Notes: generated by a model not told the origin, from the sequence alone. Positions 10,569-22,924 are shown, numbered from the stretch's first letter. The stretch is DNA of 64,000 nt from Chrysopilus asiliformis (GCA_964034945.1 OZ035963.1:41005090-41069089), one strand, 5' to 3'. A program made the numbers and translations.

Positions 10569-11339
10569 GTGTTAGAAGCGTTTTACAACGACATCATGGC
10601 ATCTCTAGAGGAATTAGCTTCTCAACAGACTAGTTTCGGAAAGACCATCGAGAGATTATGGTCCAACTACAAGAAGGACGGCCCATCCCGATGGAAGCCA
10701 GAGTATCTTCAATCGAAACTTGAAGAATTAGAGAAGCTGTGGTCAGCATTTGAAGATAATGACAAGTCCATGTCCATATATAAAGGGACTAATATGGATC
10801 ATCTATATTTCACACAAGGATATTTCTCACAAGTTAAGAAGCTTTATGAGGAATTCAAAGCAGTGGTACTAACTACAATCAGCAAGTGTAGTAGTAACGA
10901 CAACACGAGTACTGGAGATCAAACCAAAGCAACGGTCAGCGAATACACCGTCAAGGGAGGCTTCAGTGCAGCAGAAGAAACACAAGAAGAAAATGGCGTG
11001 GGCAATTTTGATGAGGAACAACAGAGGTTAATCCGCAAACAAAAGGCATCCATGGCAGCCTTAGAAAGATTTATCCGTGCTATCGAAGTTGATATCAACC
11101 AAGCCCACTCGCATTCTTACTACAAGCTAAAGGTCAATTTTATAATGGACTATTGGCAGAAAATTTCTGAGCTACATTCCGAAATTTTATCAATTGGCGA
11201 CAATCCGTTGGATTATAATGAGGCGTACTACTCAGAGATGGAGGCCCGCTGTCAGGAAACTTTACTCACTCTTCAAGAAAGGGGTGAAACAAATTTAATT
11301 TTGATCTCAAAAACGTTAATAAGTTTTGAACTACTTTAG
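10569..11339 (+). CDS. retrotransposon gag-like ORF, 256 aa, truncated
   Basis: A 256-residue acidic, coiled protein. Two similar modules are visible. Residues about 40-98 have a W..F....D...... Y pattern (RWKPEYLQSKLEELEKLW...LYFTQGYF). Residues about 184-240 have YYKLKVNFIMDYWQKISELH...YYSEMEARC. Such paired modules are found, from memory, at the start of insect BEL/Pao-type gag proteins, upstream of the DUF1759 region, which is absent here. The reading frame stops at 11339 and no protease or RT follows, so the element is 3' truncated. An internal methionine at about residue 10 is an equally plausible start. The retroelement origin is inferred from pattern, not proven. Confidence 0.5.
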   Translation: MLEAFYNDIMASLEELASQQTSFGKTIERLWSNYKKDGPSRWKPEYLQSKLEELEKLWSAFEDNDKSMSIYKGTNMDHLYFTQGYFSQVKKLYEEFKAVVLTTISKCSSNDNTSTGDQTKATVSEYTVKGGFSAAEETQEENGVGNFDEEQQRLIRKQKASMAALERFIRAIEVDINQAHSHSYYKLKVNFIMDYWQKISELHSEILSIGDNPLDYNEAYYSEMEARCQETLLTLQERGETNLILISKTLISFELL

Positions 11340-13795
11340 ATATCAGCGTAAACTTTCTAGTTTTTTATACGTAGTAAAAATCATTTCCCGATCACTCCTT
11401 AGTCGATTGGAGCATTATTACAAAAATGTCTTTCCGTCTGTTAGTCTGTGTACAAGATTTCTTAAACACAAGACTTCTGTGTACAAGATTTCAGAGTAAA
11501 CAGCAGAAAACCAAAGTGCGATTTTTAAACAGCCACCATTTTGGTTACCTTCGGATAACAAATTTCCACGAAAAGTTGATAGGATCGTCTCACTTCTGGA
11601 CCAAATACGCCTGTAAAATTTCTTGGCTCAGCTCTATTAGGTTTTTTTTAAATATAATTCTAGCCAGAGCATAGCGGAAGAATCTTTCATGCCGAAGCAC
11701 AGTACAGCTCAGGATGGTCGGAAGAAAGAAAGGAGATGTCGGTTTATGTTCTCCTTGAACTTCTGCAGGTTATAGTCCGGGGGGAACACATTGGATGGTA
11801 AATTATTCCAAAGTCTTTGATACGTAGCAAAATCTTAAAGCAACGTAAGACAGGTGGCCATCACTAGTGCCAACACTCTATGCTTGTTGATCCTCACATG
11901 GCCACACAGTTTAAACGATTGTTTAAACAATTTAATTCTAAGGGCCAATCAGCAATTCGAATTTCCATAGTCATTATAACAATAGCTACTAAGAACAAAG
12001 AATTACTTTAGTCCAGTTAGTGCGTTGGCCAAGATCACTTGAAAAAATTCCAAAATTAAAATCAAAGTGAAAAGTTCATTTCACTGGAAAAAGGAAAATT
12101 TCATTAATTTTTTTAGTAGTGATCAGTTTTGGCTAGTGATATAAAAATTTCGTGGGAAAATTGGAGAGCACCCTCTGCTCATCCTATAAAAAAGGGTGAA
12201 AGATCCCAGGTAAAGATGGTTTGAAAATTTAAGAAAAAATGTGCTCCGTGTGCTCAAGTTTTTTTTCCTAATTCAACAGGAAAAACGACAAACTACTGGA
12301 CTAAATCCAGGAATTTCCGGCTTATTTGCATCGTTGTTTAAAACTTTTCCAAAGTAAAAATAAGTGGTATGTAAATACAATATAAAATCCCAAAAATTAG
12401 CCAGAAAAATTAAATTGTGCGTTCTCAGGTCCCATCCTTAAAATCTTGCGGGGGGACCACTTATTTGAGGAATAAAGAATTTTCCAGCCTTGGGAAAAAG
12501 GGGGAAATTTCGGATTTTTTTTACTGGACACGTGTTCCGGATCCGACCTCGTGGTCAGCTTCCTTTGTCTCAAACCGGAAGTCTGAGAGGAAAGGCGAAA
12601 CAATTTCCCAACCCAGCTTAAACGTAAATCTTCAGTAAAGATTTGGCAAAGCTGTCGTAAAGTACTGAAGGGAAATTGAGGTGGAAATCCAAAAAAAAAA
12701 AAACCAGGTGTTAAATTTCTGGCAACGTGTTCGACAGCAAGGAGACAGACAGGTGTCATGGTCGTGTTCCTCCTATCATTGAGCTCCGTTCACCCCTCAT
12801 CTATGCTCCGAAGATTCCCAAATTCCAGCGAGTGGTTTTAAACTTTCATCTTCAACAAAGATTAAGCAAAAACGTGAATCATAACCTTCTAAAAGGGTTA
12901 AAAGGAAGAAAATGTTTAGCAGTATAAGTGCTTTAAAGGTCTAGCGGATGTGTATCAAATAAGTTTAGTTTCCATAGTTTTTTGTTAATGAGGCTTTTAC
13001 ACAATTTTTTTGCCAAAGTTTTTTTTTAGCTTTCAAGAATGAACTTGGAGTGCACTACAACGTCGTCAGCTATAGTTCTTGGAAACTGTAAGTAATCATA
13101 TCATTTCCTCAATTCGACGACTGGGTAAAAGCGTCATAATTTAGCAGCTAGGTTTGATGAATTAAATTAATAGTAATAAATTTTTTTTGCTTTTCGAATT
13201 TTGCATTTCGAAGCTTATTTTGTAATAAAAAGGTGAACCCAACAACCACCATAGAATTTTTTTTAAATTAATTTTTCAATCTTTGATATAGTCAAATCAT
13301 ATGATCAAAAAATTAATTGACAACTTGAATTTTAATATCGGTTTGCATGTTGAATTATTTTTTTGTTTAGAATTAAGCCAAATTAATTTAACGTTCAGCA
13401 ATATTCTGTACTTAGTTTTACAACATTAAAGAAAAACTTGAATTAATGGAAATGCTAACTTTTCCCTTTTCATCCTCTTTTACGGTTTAATCTGGTAACC
13501 CTATCGTGGAGAAATTCATGCTCAAAGCTGAAGGCTAATGACCTTAGTAGTATGATCGTAGTAATTGTGCGTAAAAAATTTATCAATTAGAGCGATTTTT
13601 CATTGATCAGAGTTATTCATGTCCGCTTGTTTCACAATTAGGAAGTTCTAGGAGAAACGGTGCAGAGGATAGTTTCCCCTTTTTTTTGAATGTGTAACCA
13701 TGACAATACTTTCCGTCCCTTTTCAACCCATTGAGCTCAGCATAATGCTGTTCTAAACAGACCTTTATAAGGCTCTCTCTCGATCATCAAAATTC
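11340..13795. other. 2.4-kb region without recognisable gene
   Basis: Frames of up to 120 codons (12397-12759, minus) have no domain I recognise and look like chance ORFs. A short repeat-like phrase (GTCTTTCCGTCTGTTAGTCT) is at about 11428. I see no splice-supported exon. Confidence 0.4.
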
Positions 13796-14560
13796 TCACC
13801 ATGGCTCGTAGAAAACTTCACCACGAGAGAACCGATGGCAGGTCGAATCTCTGTTCGTGTTGCAGTGCCCGGAAAGACCCCACTTCCCCTTTAATAGACG
13901 ACTGAGCGTAGCTAGGAAAAGACCTGCTGCCGTGGCATGCATCACAAGGACGACAATCCTTTTGTAACATCTTGTTGCTCGCGGAATGAAGGAATTCCTA
14001 AACTTTACTGTACGAAAACGGAGAGTCTCAAGGAAGAAGCTGTGCGCGCGTGCAGTTGCACAAGAGGGTCTAGAATATACCGAATATACTAGAATATACC
14101 GTGGAGGAATAAGTTGGGAAATTTCGGTGGAACATTTCCCATGGAAATATCTATAGAATATGCTGAGTACCCCAACAGAGCGACGATGCTCGAGAGACGG
14201 TAATAAATCTGTCAAAGACTTGTCTCCAATCAGTCGGGTCGCACGTTTTTAAATTCGGTCCAGCAGTTGCAGGACAGTTTTTTTGTGCTCCAGCCCAAAT
14301 GTGCGAATTGTACTCAAGTCTCGGTCGAATGTAGATCTTGTAGATGCTGAGGACGTCGATTGGTGTGAAATCGTCCCAGAAAACCTAGGCACTGCGATGC
14401 TTCTTTGCAATTTTGAAAATATGATCGCTCCATTGAAGCTTGTCGTTTATTTCAATGCCCAGTATTCAGATGTTTTTAAAGTCATTAATGGACTTATTTT
14501 CAAATTGACTTTCACTCCGAAGCGTCCAGGTGTAGATAGCCAAAGAAACACGATTTGGCG
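13796..14560 (-). pseudogene. jockey-like LINE, RT C-terminal fragment
   Basis: On the minus strand the frames give, in order, pieces of the conserved C-terminal half of a non-LTR reverse transcriptase: a KLQWSDHIFKIAKK-like piece (about 14440-14400), SIYKIYIRPRLEYNSHIW (about 14330), KRATRLIGDKSLTD, then PSLEHRRSVGVLSIFYRYFHGKCSTE and a region ending RFRTVKFRNSFIP. A stop codon interrupts the second and third pieces and the frame changes more than once. The catalytic RT palm is not present. It is a 5'-truncated, decayed copy, as is usual for LINEs. Confidence 0.75.
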
Positions 14561-14717
14561 ATATGAGGAAGATTTCATAATCTGTCATGGGCACGAATAT
14601 CTAGAAATTTTAAAATTTTCCCGAGTTTTTAGGGTTTACCATTTCTGAAAAATTTTGACAAATCATTTTTTTTTTGTTTAAATATAAATTTAAATAAAAT
14701 TCAAGAGGATTGATGTG

Positions 14718-14905
14718 GAAATTTAGTCCTTAGAGGTTCTGCATAAGGGAAGTGCCTTCTCGCGTAAATTTTTAAAATTAACTAGTTACGTCTGATCTAC
14801 CCCTAGAATCGGGCCGCAGACGTTTAATACATCGGTTGCTACTCCTGGAGTGCTACTCCAAAGGCAATGGAAAATGCCTGATGTAACATATATGAGAGAA
14901 TGTGC
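14718..14905 (+). repeat. left arm of inverted repeat flanking the LTR element
   Basis: Imperfect reverse complement of about 22925-23085. Shared strings include GGAGTAGCAACCG(A/C)TGTATT, TTTTCCATTG and GGCACTTC. The two arms face each other across the errantivirus-like element, implying that it inserted inside a pre-existing inverted-end repeat or palindrome. Confidence 0.7.
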
Positions 14906-14945
14906 ATTTTTGACATTTAGCTGTTTCGCCGCGCGGGTTATACAC

Positions 14946-15258
14946 CCGACATCGGCACAAAAGCCAAGAAAAATTGACGATTCAATGATTTCCGTAGATT
15001 CAGACATTCCTACGAAAATCATTGATATTGGAGCCAAGGCATCAGTTTTCTGAAGCATTGCATCAGCCGGATGCACCTGGCCAAGTAAATTCCATTCTCA
15101 CGAAATTTCGATTAATTAACAAATTCTAATAATCAAACTTTGTCAAATTGCACCAATAAAATAATTTAATTTAGTCAGTTGATTATAAGTAGCGAACGGA
15201 GACGGTTCAAGAAATAAAGATAGTATTTTCCATAAATAAAAGTGAAGTTTTATTCAAA
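14946..15258 (+). repeat. 5' LTR
   Basis: 313 bp from CCGACATCGGCACAAAAGCC to TTTTATTCAAA, repeated at 22595-22865. It contains a 42-bp segment missing from the 3' copy. Likely promoter and polyadenylation functions lie here by analogy; I cannot point to a TATA box with confidence. Confidence 0.8.
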
Positions 15259-15335
15259 GTTTTATTTAAACAGGAACAAAACTGGAAAACATTCGACAAT
15301 ATCAAAGAAGAAACCTACAGGATAACAACCGAAAT

Positions 15336-16094
15336 ATGGAACCTAATCAAGTAGAACAGTGTCTCGTAGCCCTAACGCAAATAGTGGCAATGAATAATCA
15401 ACCACAACACCGGAGAACGAGAATTGAAGGAGAACTTTGCTATCTCCCAGTGTTTAAAGGAGAAGTCGGAACTCTGCCTTCCTTCATCGAATCCATGAAC
15501 AGAACAATCGCAGACTATGGCGAGGAAGCTGGACTTGTGTTCAACATAATCTACAACTCAAAGATCCAGGGAACAGCGAAGAATTTACTAAATGCTAATC
15601 CATCACAAACTTGGGAGGAGTGTAAGAACAGACTGAAGCAACATTACAAATCATCTATGGACCAGCTGACAATCACCAAGGACATAGGAAATCTTAGAGT
15701 AAGTTCAATTAAAGAATTAATAGATAAAACTAAGAGCATAATAGAAGATTTCACGGAATATGCAGCGTTCAATGAAAATACAGCTGTGATAATTGAAATA
15801 TTTAGTGGTATGTTAGTGCAAAAAATTAAAGAATTAAGTTCAGGAACTCTTGCTTATCAAATAATGAATAAACATAATTTAAGATAAATTCGCACAATAT
15901 TAGATCAAAATTGTAATCAACAACAAAATTTTAACAGACAAAATAGTTCTGACAGGACACCTAATTTTAATAGATCCCAACAGTATAGACGACCGAATGA
16001 CCCATTTAATAGACAAGGACCAGAGCCTATGGAGGTAGATAATTTAAGTCAAGCTGAAATTAATACTCTTGATGAAACATTTTTTATAAACTAG
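15336..16094 (+). pseudogene. gag: errantivirus-like gag
   Basis: The open frame from 15336 gives 183 residues typical of retrotransposon capsid (a SFIESMNRTI...W.E.KN.L..HY pattern at about 50-110). A stop at 15885-15887 interrupts it. The same frame then continues with an asparagine/arginine-rich tail (NFNRSQQYRRP...EPMEVDNL) to about 16094. I see no CCHC zinc knuckle; some errantivirus gags also lack it. The stop is most simply a point mutation. Normal role: capsid formation around the RNA in the cytoplasm. Confidence 0.75.
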
Positions 16095-16129
16095 CCTCGG
16101 ATAATCGGAAAATATTTGTAACCTTAACA

Positions 16130-19100
16130 ATGTTTGATAAAGAATTTTTGGCATTAATAGATACCGGTTCGACGATTAGTATTCTTAACGAAGATAGATT
16201 TCCCAAAGAAAAATATCAAATTTTAAATAATGATCAAATAATAGTTAATACTATACAAGGTGAAATCAAGCAGCCTAGTAAAACAGTTGCAACTATTTGT
16301 CCGAAAGAATTTCAATATAATACCAATGCAAGATTTAAATGGATTGCTATGTAAATAAATAAGCCTTACAGTATTTTAATAGGGATGGATTGGATAGAAA
16401 AGAATGTAAAGGAAATCAGTATAGTAAACAAAGAAATCATATTGACTAATGGAGTGAGTCTTCCTTTCCTAACAAAAACTATACAAGACGTTAATGTTTT
16501 GGAAGTAAGTGAAATACAAAATCTCGCATTAGATCACTTAAACGAAAAAGAAAAATTTTTAATTGAAAAACTAATAAAAAGGTACAACAAACTCCTATAC
16601 AAAGATGGAGATATGCTAACTAATACAAATCCCATAGTCCATGAAATCAAAACCACCACAAATGAACAAATCAATTCAAAGTTATATAGATATCCGCCAA
16701 AGCATGAAGCTGAGGTGAGAAAACAAATGGAAGAAATGGAAAGACAGGGAATTATAAGAAAAAGTCAGAGTAGGTATAGTTCACCAATAATAGCCGTACC
16801 AAAAAAATTAGATAACTCGGGAATTCAGACATTCAGGATTGTAGCAAAGAATAAGTATCTGAAGAAGCGATGAGTGGAGAGTCCGTCCGATAAATGTATA
16901 GCTGTCGTCTTGTCTGCATAAGAACACGAAATTCAATGTGTATGTGAGATAAGATTTCGGAATTGAGAGAAACATCATATGGGGGGTTGCCAGATGAACA
17001 TTTGGCAAATTATAAATTTAAAAAATATTGAATCTAAATTAATGCTAAAAAAATTTAAATAATCTAACCAAAGCATAAATTAATATGTGATTTTCCACAC
17101 CACCTTCAGCTAAATTCTCACTTCTTCATGCAGCAACCATAACTAATTTAATAAAAATCTATTGCTTGGCTTTTAGTTTTATGACAACTTTCAACAATAT
17201 GTTTATTAAATGAATTAGTTTATAGTTCTAATTTTTAGAAAAATCGCACATTTCAGAATTCAATAATTTAAAACAAAATGTGTTATTTGGATGTCTTAAA
17301 TGTCAGTAGTAGACAATGAAACCACAGGACAAGCATTTTTCCGAAGACGATTTGCGGAACAAAACATTCTTTCGTGGAAATGAAGTTCGCAAGCACGATC
17401 AATGCAAGTGCCGTTTATGTTTATCAAATCTTGCCGATTTATCGAAGTTAGCCAAATTTTTTTCCTAAGATAAATTTAAGGATTTATTTTAAAGGAACAT
17501 TATATTTTAGAAACCGAAATTATCAAATTTCATGTATTTAAAATAAAGCACAATAGTAAGGAATTGCCTTTTAAATTGTCGCGCTTAATTTCAACTACAA
17601 AAGAAAACACCTGGCAATACTACTCAAATACCGCTTTGACAGTTCAAAACAAACTCCAGTGTCGCGGAAACTTAGTAAATTTTATCGGTAAATATGTCGA
17701 TTCCAAGACATAAAATTGTGATTTCACGTTGCGACGTATTTCAATTTGATGTAAGTGTTGTTTTTTTCGCCAAGTGTTGTTTTTTTATTGGCAATTTTAG
17801 AAGAAAACCAAAAAATTTACCTTTTCATCGGTATCGGAAGCCTGAAAAATTTTCTTTCTGGGTTTTTCTTGTTATTAGATAAACATTCGGTGACAATGCA
17901 TTTCAAAAATTTTATTCGTGCCATTATTATTCAGTGCGGAAACCTATTTTGGCTCAGTGAAAAACATACGAAAAATGATTTCTTCAATGCCTCAACAAAA
18001 CGTAAACAAATGGGGCCAGCCGCACTATGTTTGTGTTTGTGATGAGAGAAAATTTCGTGTTTAGGGTGAGCCAATAGCTGCTGTTTATGTCACAGCAATT
18101 CAAGAAAAAAAAAACAGCTTAACGCCGTTTTTTAACAAAAATTTCATTTAAAAATGACTCGTGGACCTTCTTTGCTTATAGTTAGGTTACTAAATACAGT
18201 TTTTATGTTAAAAAAAATGTGATTTTCGAATTTTTATCTCAAAATATTCGGTCATTTGGATCACCCTCTCACATTGCATAAACTCCATGATTTTTTGTTT
18301 TTTTTTTGCAGAGACCATTTAAGTGTGCATGACAGAAAGAGACTTACCTTTTGCCTGCACATTTAAAACGTTTTTTTTTCTATATCGCATATGCTCACTC
18401 AAACGTGGGTTATGAGAATTTCGGTTTCTTTCGCTTCTTCAGATACTTATTCTTTGATTGTAGTAGACTACCGCAGGTTAAATCAAGTTACAATAGATGA
18501 CAAATATCCCTTACCTAACATTGACAGCATTCTCGATAAGTTAGGAAAAGCACAATATTTCAGTACATTAGATTTAGCCAAAGGCTACCACCAAATTCTT
18601 GTCGCAGAACAAGACATAGAAAAAACAGCATTTGTAACACCTTCAGGATTATATGAATATGTAAGGATGCCATTTGGACTCAAGAATGCTCCTTCGACAT
18701 TTCAACGATTAGTTAATGAGATATTAAGAGAATACATAAATCAGATACGTGTTGTCTACCTAGATGACATTCTAATATTCTCAACAACTTTAGAAGAACA
18801 TTTAAAATCCTTAGAAAAAATCTTCAATAGACTTCAAAAGCACATAATTTAAAAATTCAAGTAGATAAGTATAGTTTTCTAAAAAAGGGTACTGAATTTC
18901 TTGGTCATATACTAACCAAAGAGGGGATTAAGCCTAACCCAAACAAAATAAAAACTATTCAAGAATTAGAACTATCAAAAACTGAGAAACAGTTAAAGGG
19001 ATTCTTAGGTACAACCGGCTATTATAGAAAATTTATAAGAGACTATTCAAAAATCGCGTACCCTATGATTAAATATCTAAAGAAAGGAAACAAAATCAAT

Positions 19101-20872
19101 ATAAATGAACCACAGTATATTTCGGCGTTTGAGAATTTAAAAGCTCTACTCATATCGCACCCCATACTGAAATACCACGAATACGACAAACCATTCGTTG
19201 TTACTACCGATGCAAGCGATTTCGCAATCGGAGCGGTGTTGTCTCAACAAGGACACCCAGTGTGTTACGTTTCGAGAACCCTAAATGGCCATGAGAAAAA
19301 CTATTGTACTACTGATAAAGAATTCTTAGCAATAATGTATGCAGTAAACTATTTCAGACCGTACCTTTACGGAAATAAATTTAAAATCATAACGGATCAT
19401 GTCCCAATAAAATATTTGAATAATAAATATAAAGGCAAGGAGTTTTCACAAAGGCATCAAAGATGGCTGTTGAAACTCCAGGAATTTAATTACGAAATAG
19501 AATATTTGCAAGGCAAAGAAAATAAGTTCGCCGATTTTCTAAGTAGGTTAGAAAATACGGAAAGGATCAATGAAGAAAATGATACAGAATCAAATTTATT
19601 ATTATCAGCAGATGAGACCATGCACTCCGTAGATGAACAAAGATTAGACCATATAGGAATTAGGGAAGAAATAATAAACAAATACAAAACCCAAATCATT
19701 TTAAAATACAATATAGAAAAAGAAATTGAAGTCCTACATAACCGAAGAATAATTGAAATAGATCCTACCCAAAACGAACAAGTTCTGAAAGACATTTTCA
19801 TAAGATATATCAAGCCAGGCCGTACAGGTATCTATTCAGAGGTCACTGACACAGATTACCATAAAGTACAATTGATTTTGATTTCAGTGTTTTCTAATAA
19901 CTCAACAATTAAATTCATAAGATGTTCACTAAGAGCACGAGAAATTCGAAACGAAGAAGAATTACATAGGCAAATTTCTTTATACCATAATGATGAATCA
20001 ATGCATAGTGGTATGAATGAATCCTATTATAATTTGAAAAACAAAATATATTTCCCAAAATTACAAGATCAAATACGGTTAATCATAAGTAATTGTAAAA
20101 AATGCCAAGAAAGTAAATATGATAGGAAACCAATAAAACAAAAATTTCAATTAACAGAGACTCCTCAACAAAAAAACGAAGTAATACATTTAGATATATT
20201 CCATTTTAAAAAACAAGCATTTGTAACAATAATCGATAAATTAACTAAATTCGCGTCCGTGTAGACAGAAATTGGAGATCAAAGAAAACTATTTTAATGG
20301 AACATTTTGCTAAATTCCGGAAACCAAAGAAAATCATAATGGACAATGAATTTAGAGCCGAACAAATTCAACAATATCTAAGGGAAGAAAATATTGAAGC
20401 CCATTTTACTAAACCCAATAACCATACAGGCAATGCAGATGTAGAAAGAATCCATTCAACGTTTATAGAAAAATTAACAGGAATAAATAATACAGATCTC
20501 TCATTAGAAATGAAAATACAAATGGTAGTAGGGAACTATAATGATCGTTATCATTCAGCAATTAAATGTACACCAAACGAAGCGAAGGAAAAAGTCGCAA
20601 GTTCAGAACTTAGAGACAGATTGAATAAAATGAAGAATAAAGTTATCAACAAAAGGAATTTAGATAGAGAAAGTTATGTAGAAAGGAGAGTGATAGGACC
20701 CATTAGAAATTATAAAAGACTTAGATATAAGGATCCAAAATATTATAGATACAGACCATTAAGACAAGTTCATACAAATAATATCAAACGACCACTAAAA
20801 CTTACAGATCCTCAACATTATAATAATGCTACTATTAGCAATGCCAGCAGCGCAAGCAGTATTGCGAATTAA
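16130..20872 (+). pseudogene. pol: errantivirus-like pol (PR-RT-RNase H-IN), broken
   Basis: Domains in order: aspartic protease with ALIDTGST (about 16155); a stop at about 16352; RT N-terminal part (16385-16843); a 1.6-kb insertion; RT palm with TLDLAKGYHQI and catalytic YLDD (18461-18851). A 2-bp excess at about 18845 shifts frame. RNase H (VVTTDASDFAIGAVLSQ, about 19200) runs into the integrase HHCC finger (H...H...CKKC, about 19985-20110). The integrase core is split by a stop/frameshift at 20262-20297, with the later acidic residues in IIMDNEF and NADVERIH. Remaining C-terminal basic tail ends at 20872. Catalytic motifs are preserved, so damage is recent; as it stands no full polyprotein can be made. 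Confidence 0.85.
16845..18456. mobile_element. 1.6-kb TIR transposon inserted in RT, TSD ATTGTAG
   Basis: 26-bp perfect terminal inverted repeats (CAAAGAATAAGTATCTGAAG... at 16845-16870, mirrored at 18431-18456), flanked by ATTGTAG at 16838-16844 and 18457-18463 (an 8-bp reading with the neighbouring G is possible). The RT frame is continuous across the insertion site. No transposase is encoded, so it is non-autonomous. A 7-8 bp duplication fits hAT or P superfamilies; the TIR is not diagnostic to me. Confidence 0.88.
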
Positions 20873-22626
20873 TCAGATTCATGAAGAAGCAGGATATTTA
20901 CAAATCAAAATTCAAGAAGTTGAAATAACGGACCAAACTAATATAATTTTACATATTATCAATCCTAAAGAAATAAATTCAATTTTAACGCAAATCGAGA
21001 ATAATATTCGGGAAGTGGAATTCGAAAATAAAGAGTTGATAGAAGTAGAAATTAAAACTATCAAAGCTAAAATTAAGTCTATAATGCCAAAATTAAACAG
21101 AAGAAAAAGAGGATTATTAAATTTCACCTCAAAATGGCTATTCGGTACCATGGACGATTACGACAGACAGAAAATATTTGAACATTTGAACACTATAGAA
21201 AACAATCATAAAGAAGCTATTAATACGGTAAACCAACAAATTACTATTAATGCACATTTTAATGAAACTATTAATATAATAAAAAACGCAGTGGAAAAAG
21301 ACAGACAAATTATACTTAATAGAGATAATGAAATAAGAAAATTTAATAAAGAAATTGTGAGTCAGACTCAATATTTAGATTATATTATAAAATTAAGATT
21401 TTTAGAAAATAAAATAAATCAAATACAAGACAATATTGCATCAGCAAAACATAACTTAATACACCCAAGTTTACTGGCGGCAGAAGAATTAGATATGTTT
21501 GAAATAAATTTTGAAAAGTTGAAATTAATTAAAATATGCGTAATTGAGTACAAAAACGAATCATTTATACTGACAATAAAAGTACCAAAAAATTACATAA
21601 AAGCAGATCTTAAATTGATAGTTCTGTGGGTAAAGAAAGCTTTTGTTTTCATATATTCCACTTGTTTGAGAAATGATATTTTTTGGTTAATATCGTTTTT
21701 CACTTACTACTTAATTTAGATTTTGATTTTGATATTAAGTAGGTTTTGAATTAAAAATTATGATTTTGCAACGATTTATTATTCAGTTAATAAGATACCT
21801 TTGAATTGAAATGTTCGTTTTCAAATAATTAAAATATTATTTGTAATTCATGATAAATATTATAATATAGAAAGAATTTATGTTTTTTACATTTATGCGA
21901 TATTATAAATGTATCTGAAGCAATTAAATATGTCAAGAAGAATTTAAATTTATTCAAGAAGAGATTGTTTTATTTAAATTCTCCATAGTTCCATTACCAA
22001 ACAAAAGTAATTACGAAATAACAGAAAACAAAGAATATATTGTTACAATTAATAATATTAACTATACATATAGAGAAAATACTGAATTAAGAAATTTAAA
22101 AACTAGCGAACATTGTATATGGAAAAACTCATGCAAACTACAATATAACAATGTAACAAAGATAGAAATGTTAGATGATGATACTCTACTATTGGTAAAT
22201 GTTAAAGACGAAAAATTAACCCAAAATTGTGACGATCGAAACATAACTTTAAATAAAAATAATCTAATTACTTTTACAAATTGTGCACTAATACTATTAA
22301 AAGAAAAATTCTATAACCAAAAACAAAACATATATGAAAAGTACTTTTATCCAAATTACAAAATAAATCAAACATTTACTAAAGTCATAACATTCGATAA
22401 TATTGTAACTCAGCATTTCGAAAATATAAAAGAAATTAAAGAACTAAAAATACATAAAAATGTTACATATGGCATAAGTTTAATAATTTTTACAAGCATT
22501 ATTACAATAACATTTATAATATATTGTAAGTGCAATATGACAAAGGTAACTATCTCAGATAAAAGAATTCAGGGAATTCTTACTCCTATCGGGACCGACA
22601 TCGGCACAAAAGCCAAGAAAAATTGA
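20826..22626 (+). pseudogene. env: errantivirus-like env, interrupted
   Basis: Begins in a different frame inside the end of pol, as expected for a gene expressed from a spliced RNA. Visible features: a hydrophobic start (signal-peptide-like); a basic RRKR furin-type cleavage site at residue about 94, directly followed by a hydrophobic segment in the fusion-peptide position (baculovirus-F-like arrangement); a long coiled-coil-like middle; cysteines in the distal half; and a membrane anchor at about 22465-22535 followed by a short cytoplasmic tail. A 359-bp insertion (21626-21984) separates the two halves. It ends inside the 3' LTR. Defective as it stands. Confidence 0.8.
21626..21984. mobile_element. 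359-bp insertion in env, TSD ATAGTTC
   Basis: AT-rich stretch with no coding capacity bounded by ATAGTTC at 21619-21625 and 21985-21991; the env reading frame on both sides is compatible with one copy of the 7-mer. I see no terminal inverted repeats, so a short retroposed sequence is possible. Only the duplication and frame support the call. Confidence 0.65.
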
Positions 22627-22865
22627 TATTGATATTGGAGCCAAGGCATCAGTTTTCTGAAGCATTGCATCAGCCGGATGCACCTGGCCAAGTAAATTCC
22701 ATTCTCACGAAATTTCGATTAATTAACAAATTCTAATAATCAAACTTTGTCAAATTGCACCAATAAAATAATTTAATTTAGTCAGTTGATTATAAGTAGC
22801 GAACGGAGACGGTTCAAGAAATAAAGATAGTATTTTCCATAAATAAAAGTGAAGTTTTATTCAAA
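22595..22865 (+). repeat. 3' LTR
   Basis: Direct repeat of 14946-15258 lacking 42 bp after AAAAATTGA. Otherwise I saw no differences over roughly 270 bp, indicating a recent insertion. Confidence 0.8.
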
Positions 22866-22924
22866 AGGTGGACAAGAGTGATTTTCCATTTTTTTTATTG
22901 TACAAACGAGTACAATATATAACT

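Larger units (their letters stand above)
14946..22865 (+). mobile_element. errantivirus-like Ty3/gypsy retroelement with env
   Basis: A 7.9-kb LTR element in the order LTR, gag, protease, reverse transcriptase, RNase H, integrase, env, LTR, all on the plus strand. A third ORF with a furin-type site and a C-terminal membrane segment is the mark of insect errantiviruses (gypsy, 17.6, 297 group). Two later insertions (16845-18456 and 21626-21984) account for about 2 kb; several stops and frameshifts also make it defective. The LTRs are almost identical apart from one 42-bp gap, so the insertion looks young. I found no convincing target-site duplication and the outer LTR limits are approximate. 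Confidence 0.9.

Noticed and set aside
12397..12759. 120-codon minus-strand ORF
   Set aside because: Proline- and serine-containing text with no motif, no recognisable family and no supporting neighbour; best explained by chance.
13796..14215. 139-codon minus-strand ORF as a host gene
   Set aside because: SLEHRRSVGVLSIFYRYFHGKCSTE is typical of the C-terminus of jockey-like reverse transcriptases, and the upstream frames continue that match with stops.
20826..22626. Env as a domesticated host gene
   Set aside because: It lies in order after integrase inside matching LTRs and is interrupted by an insertion; nothing suggests co-option.
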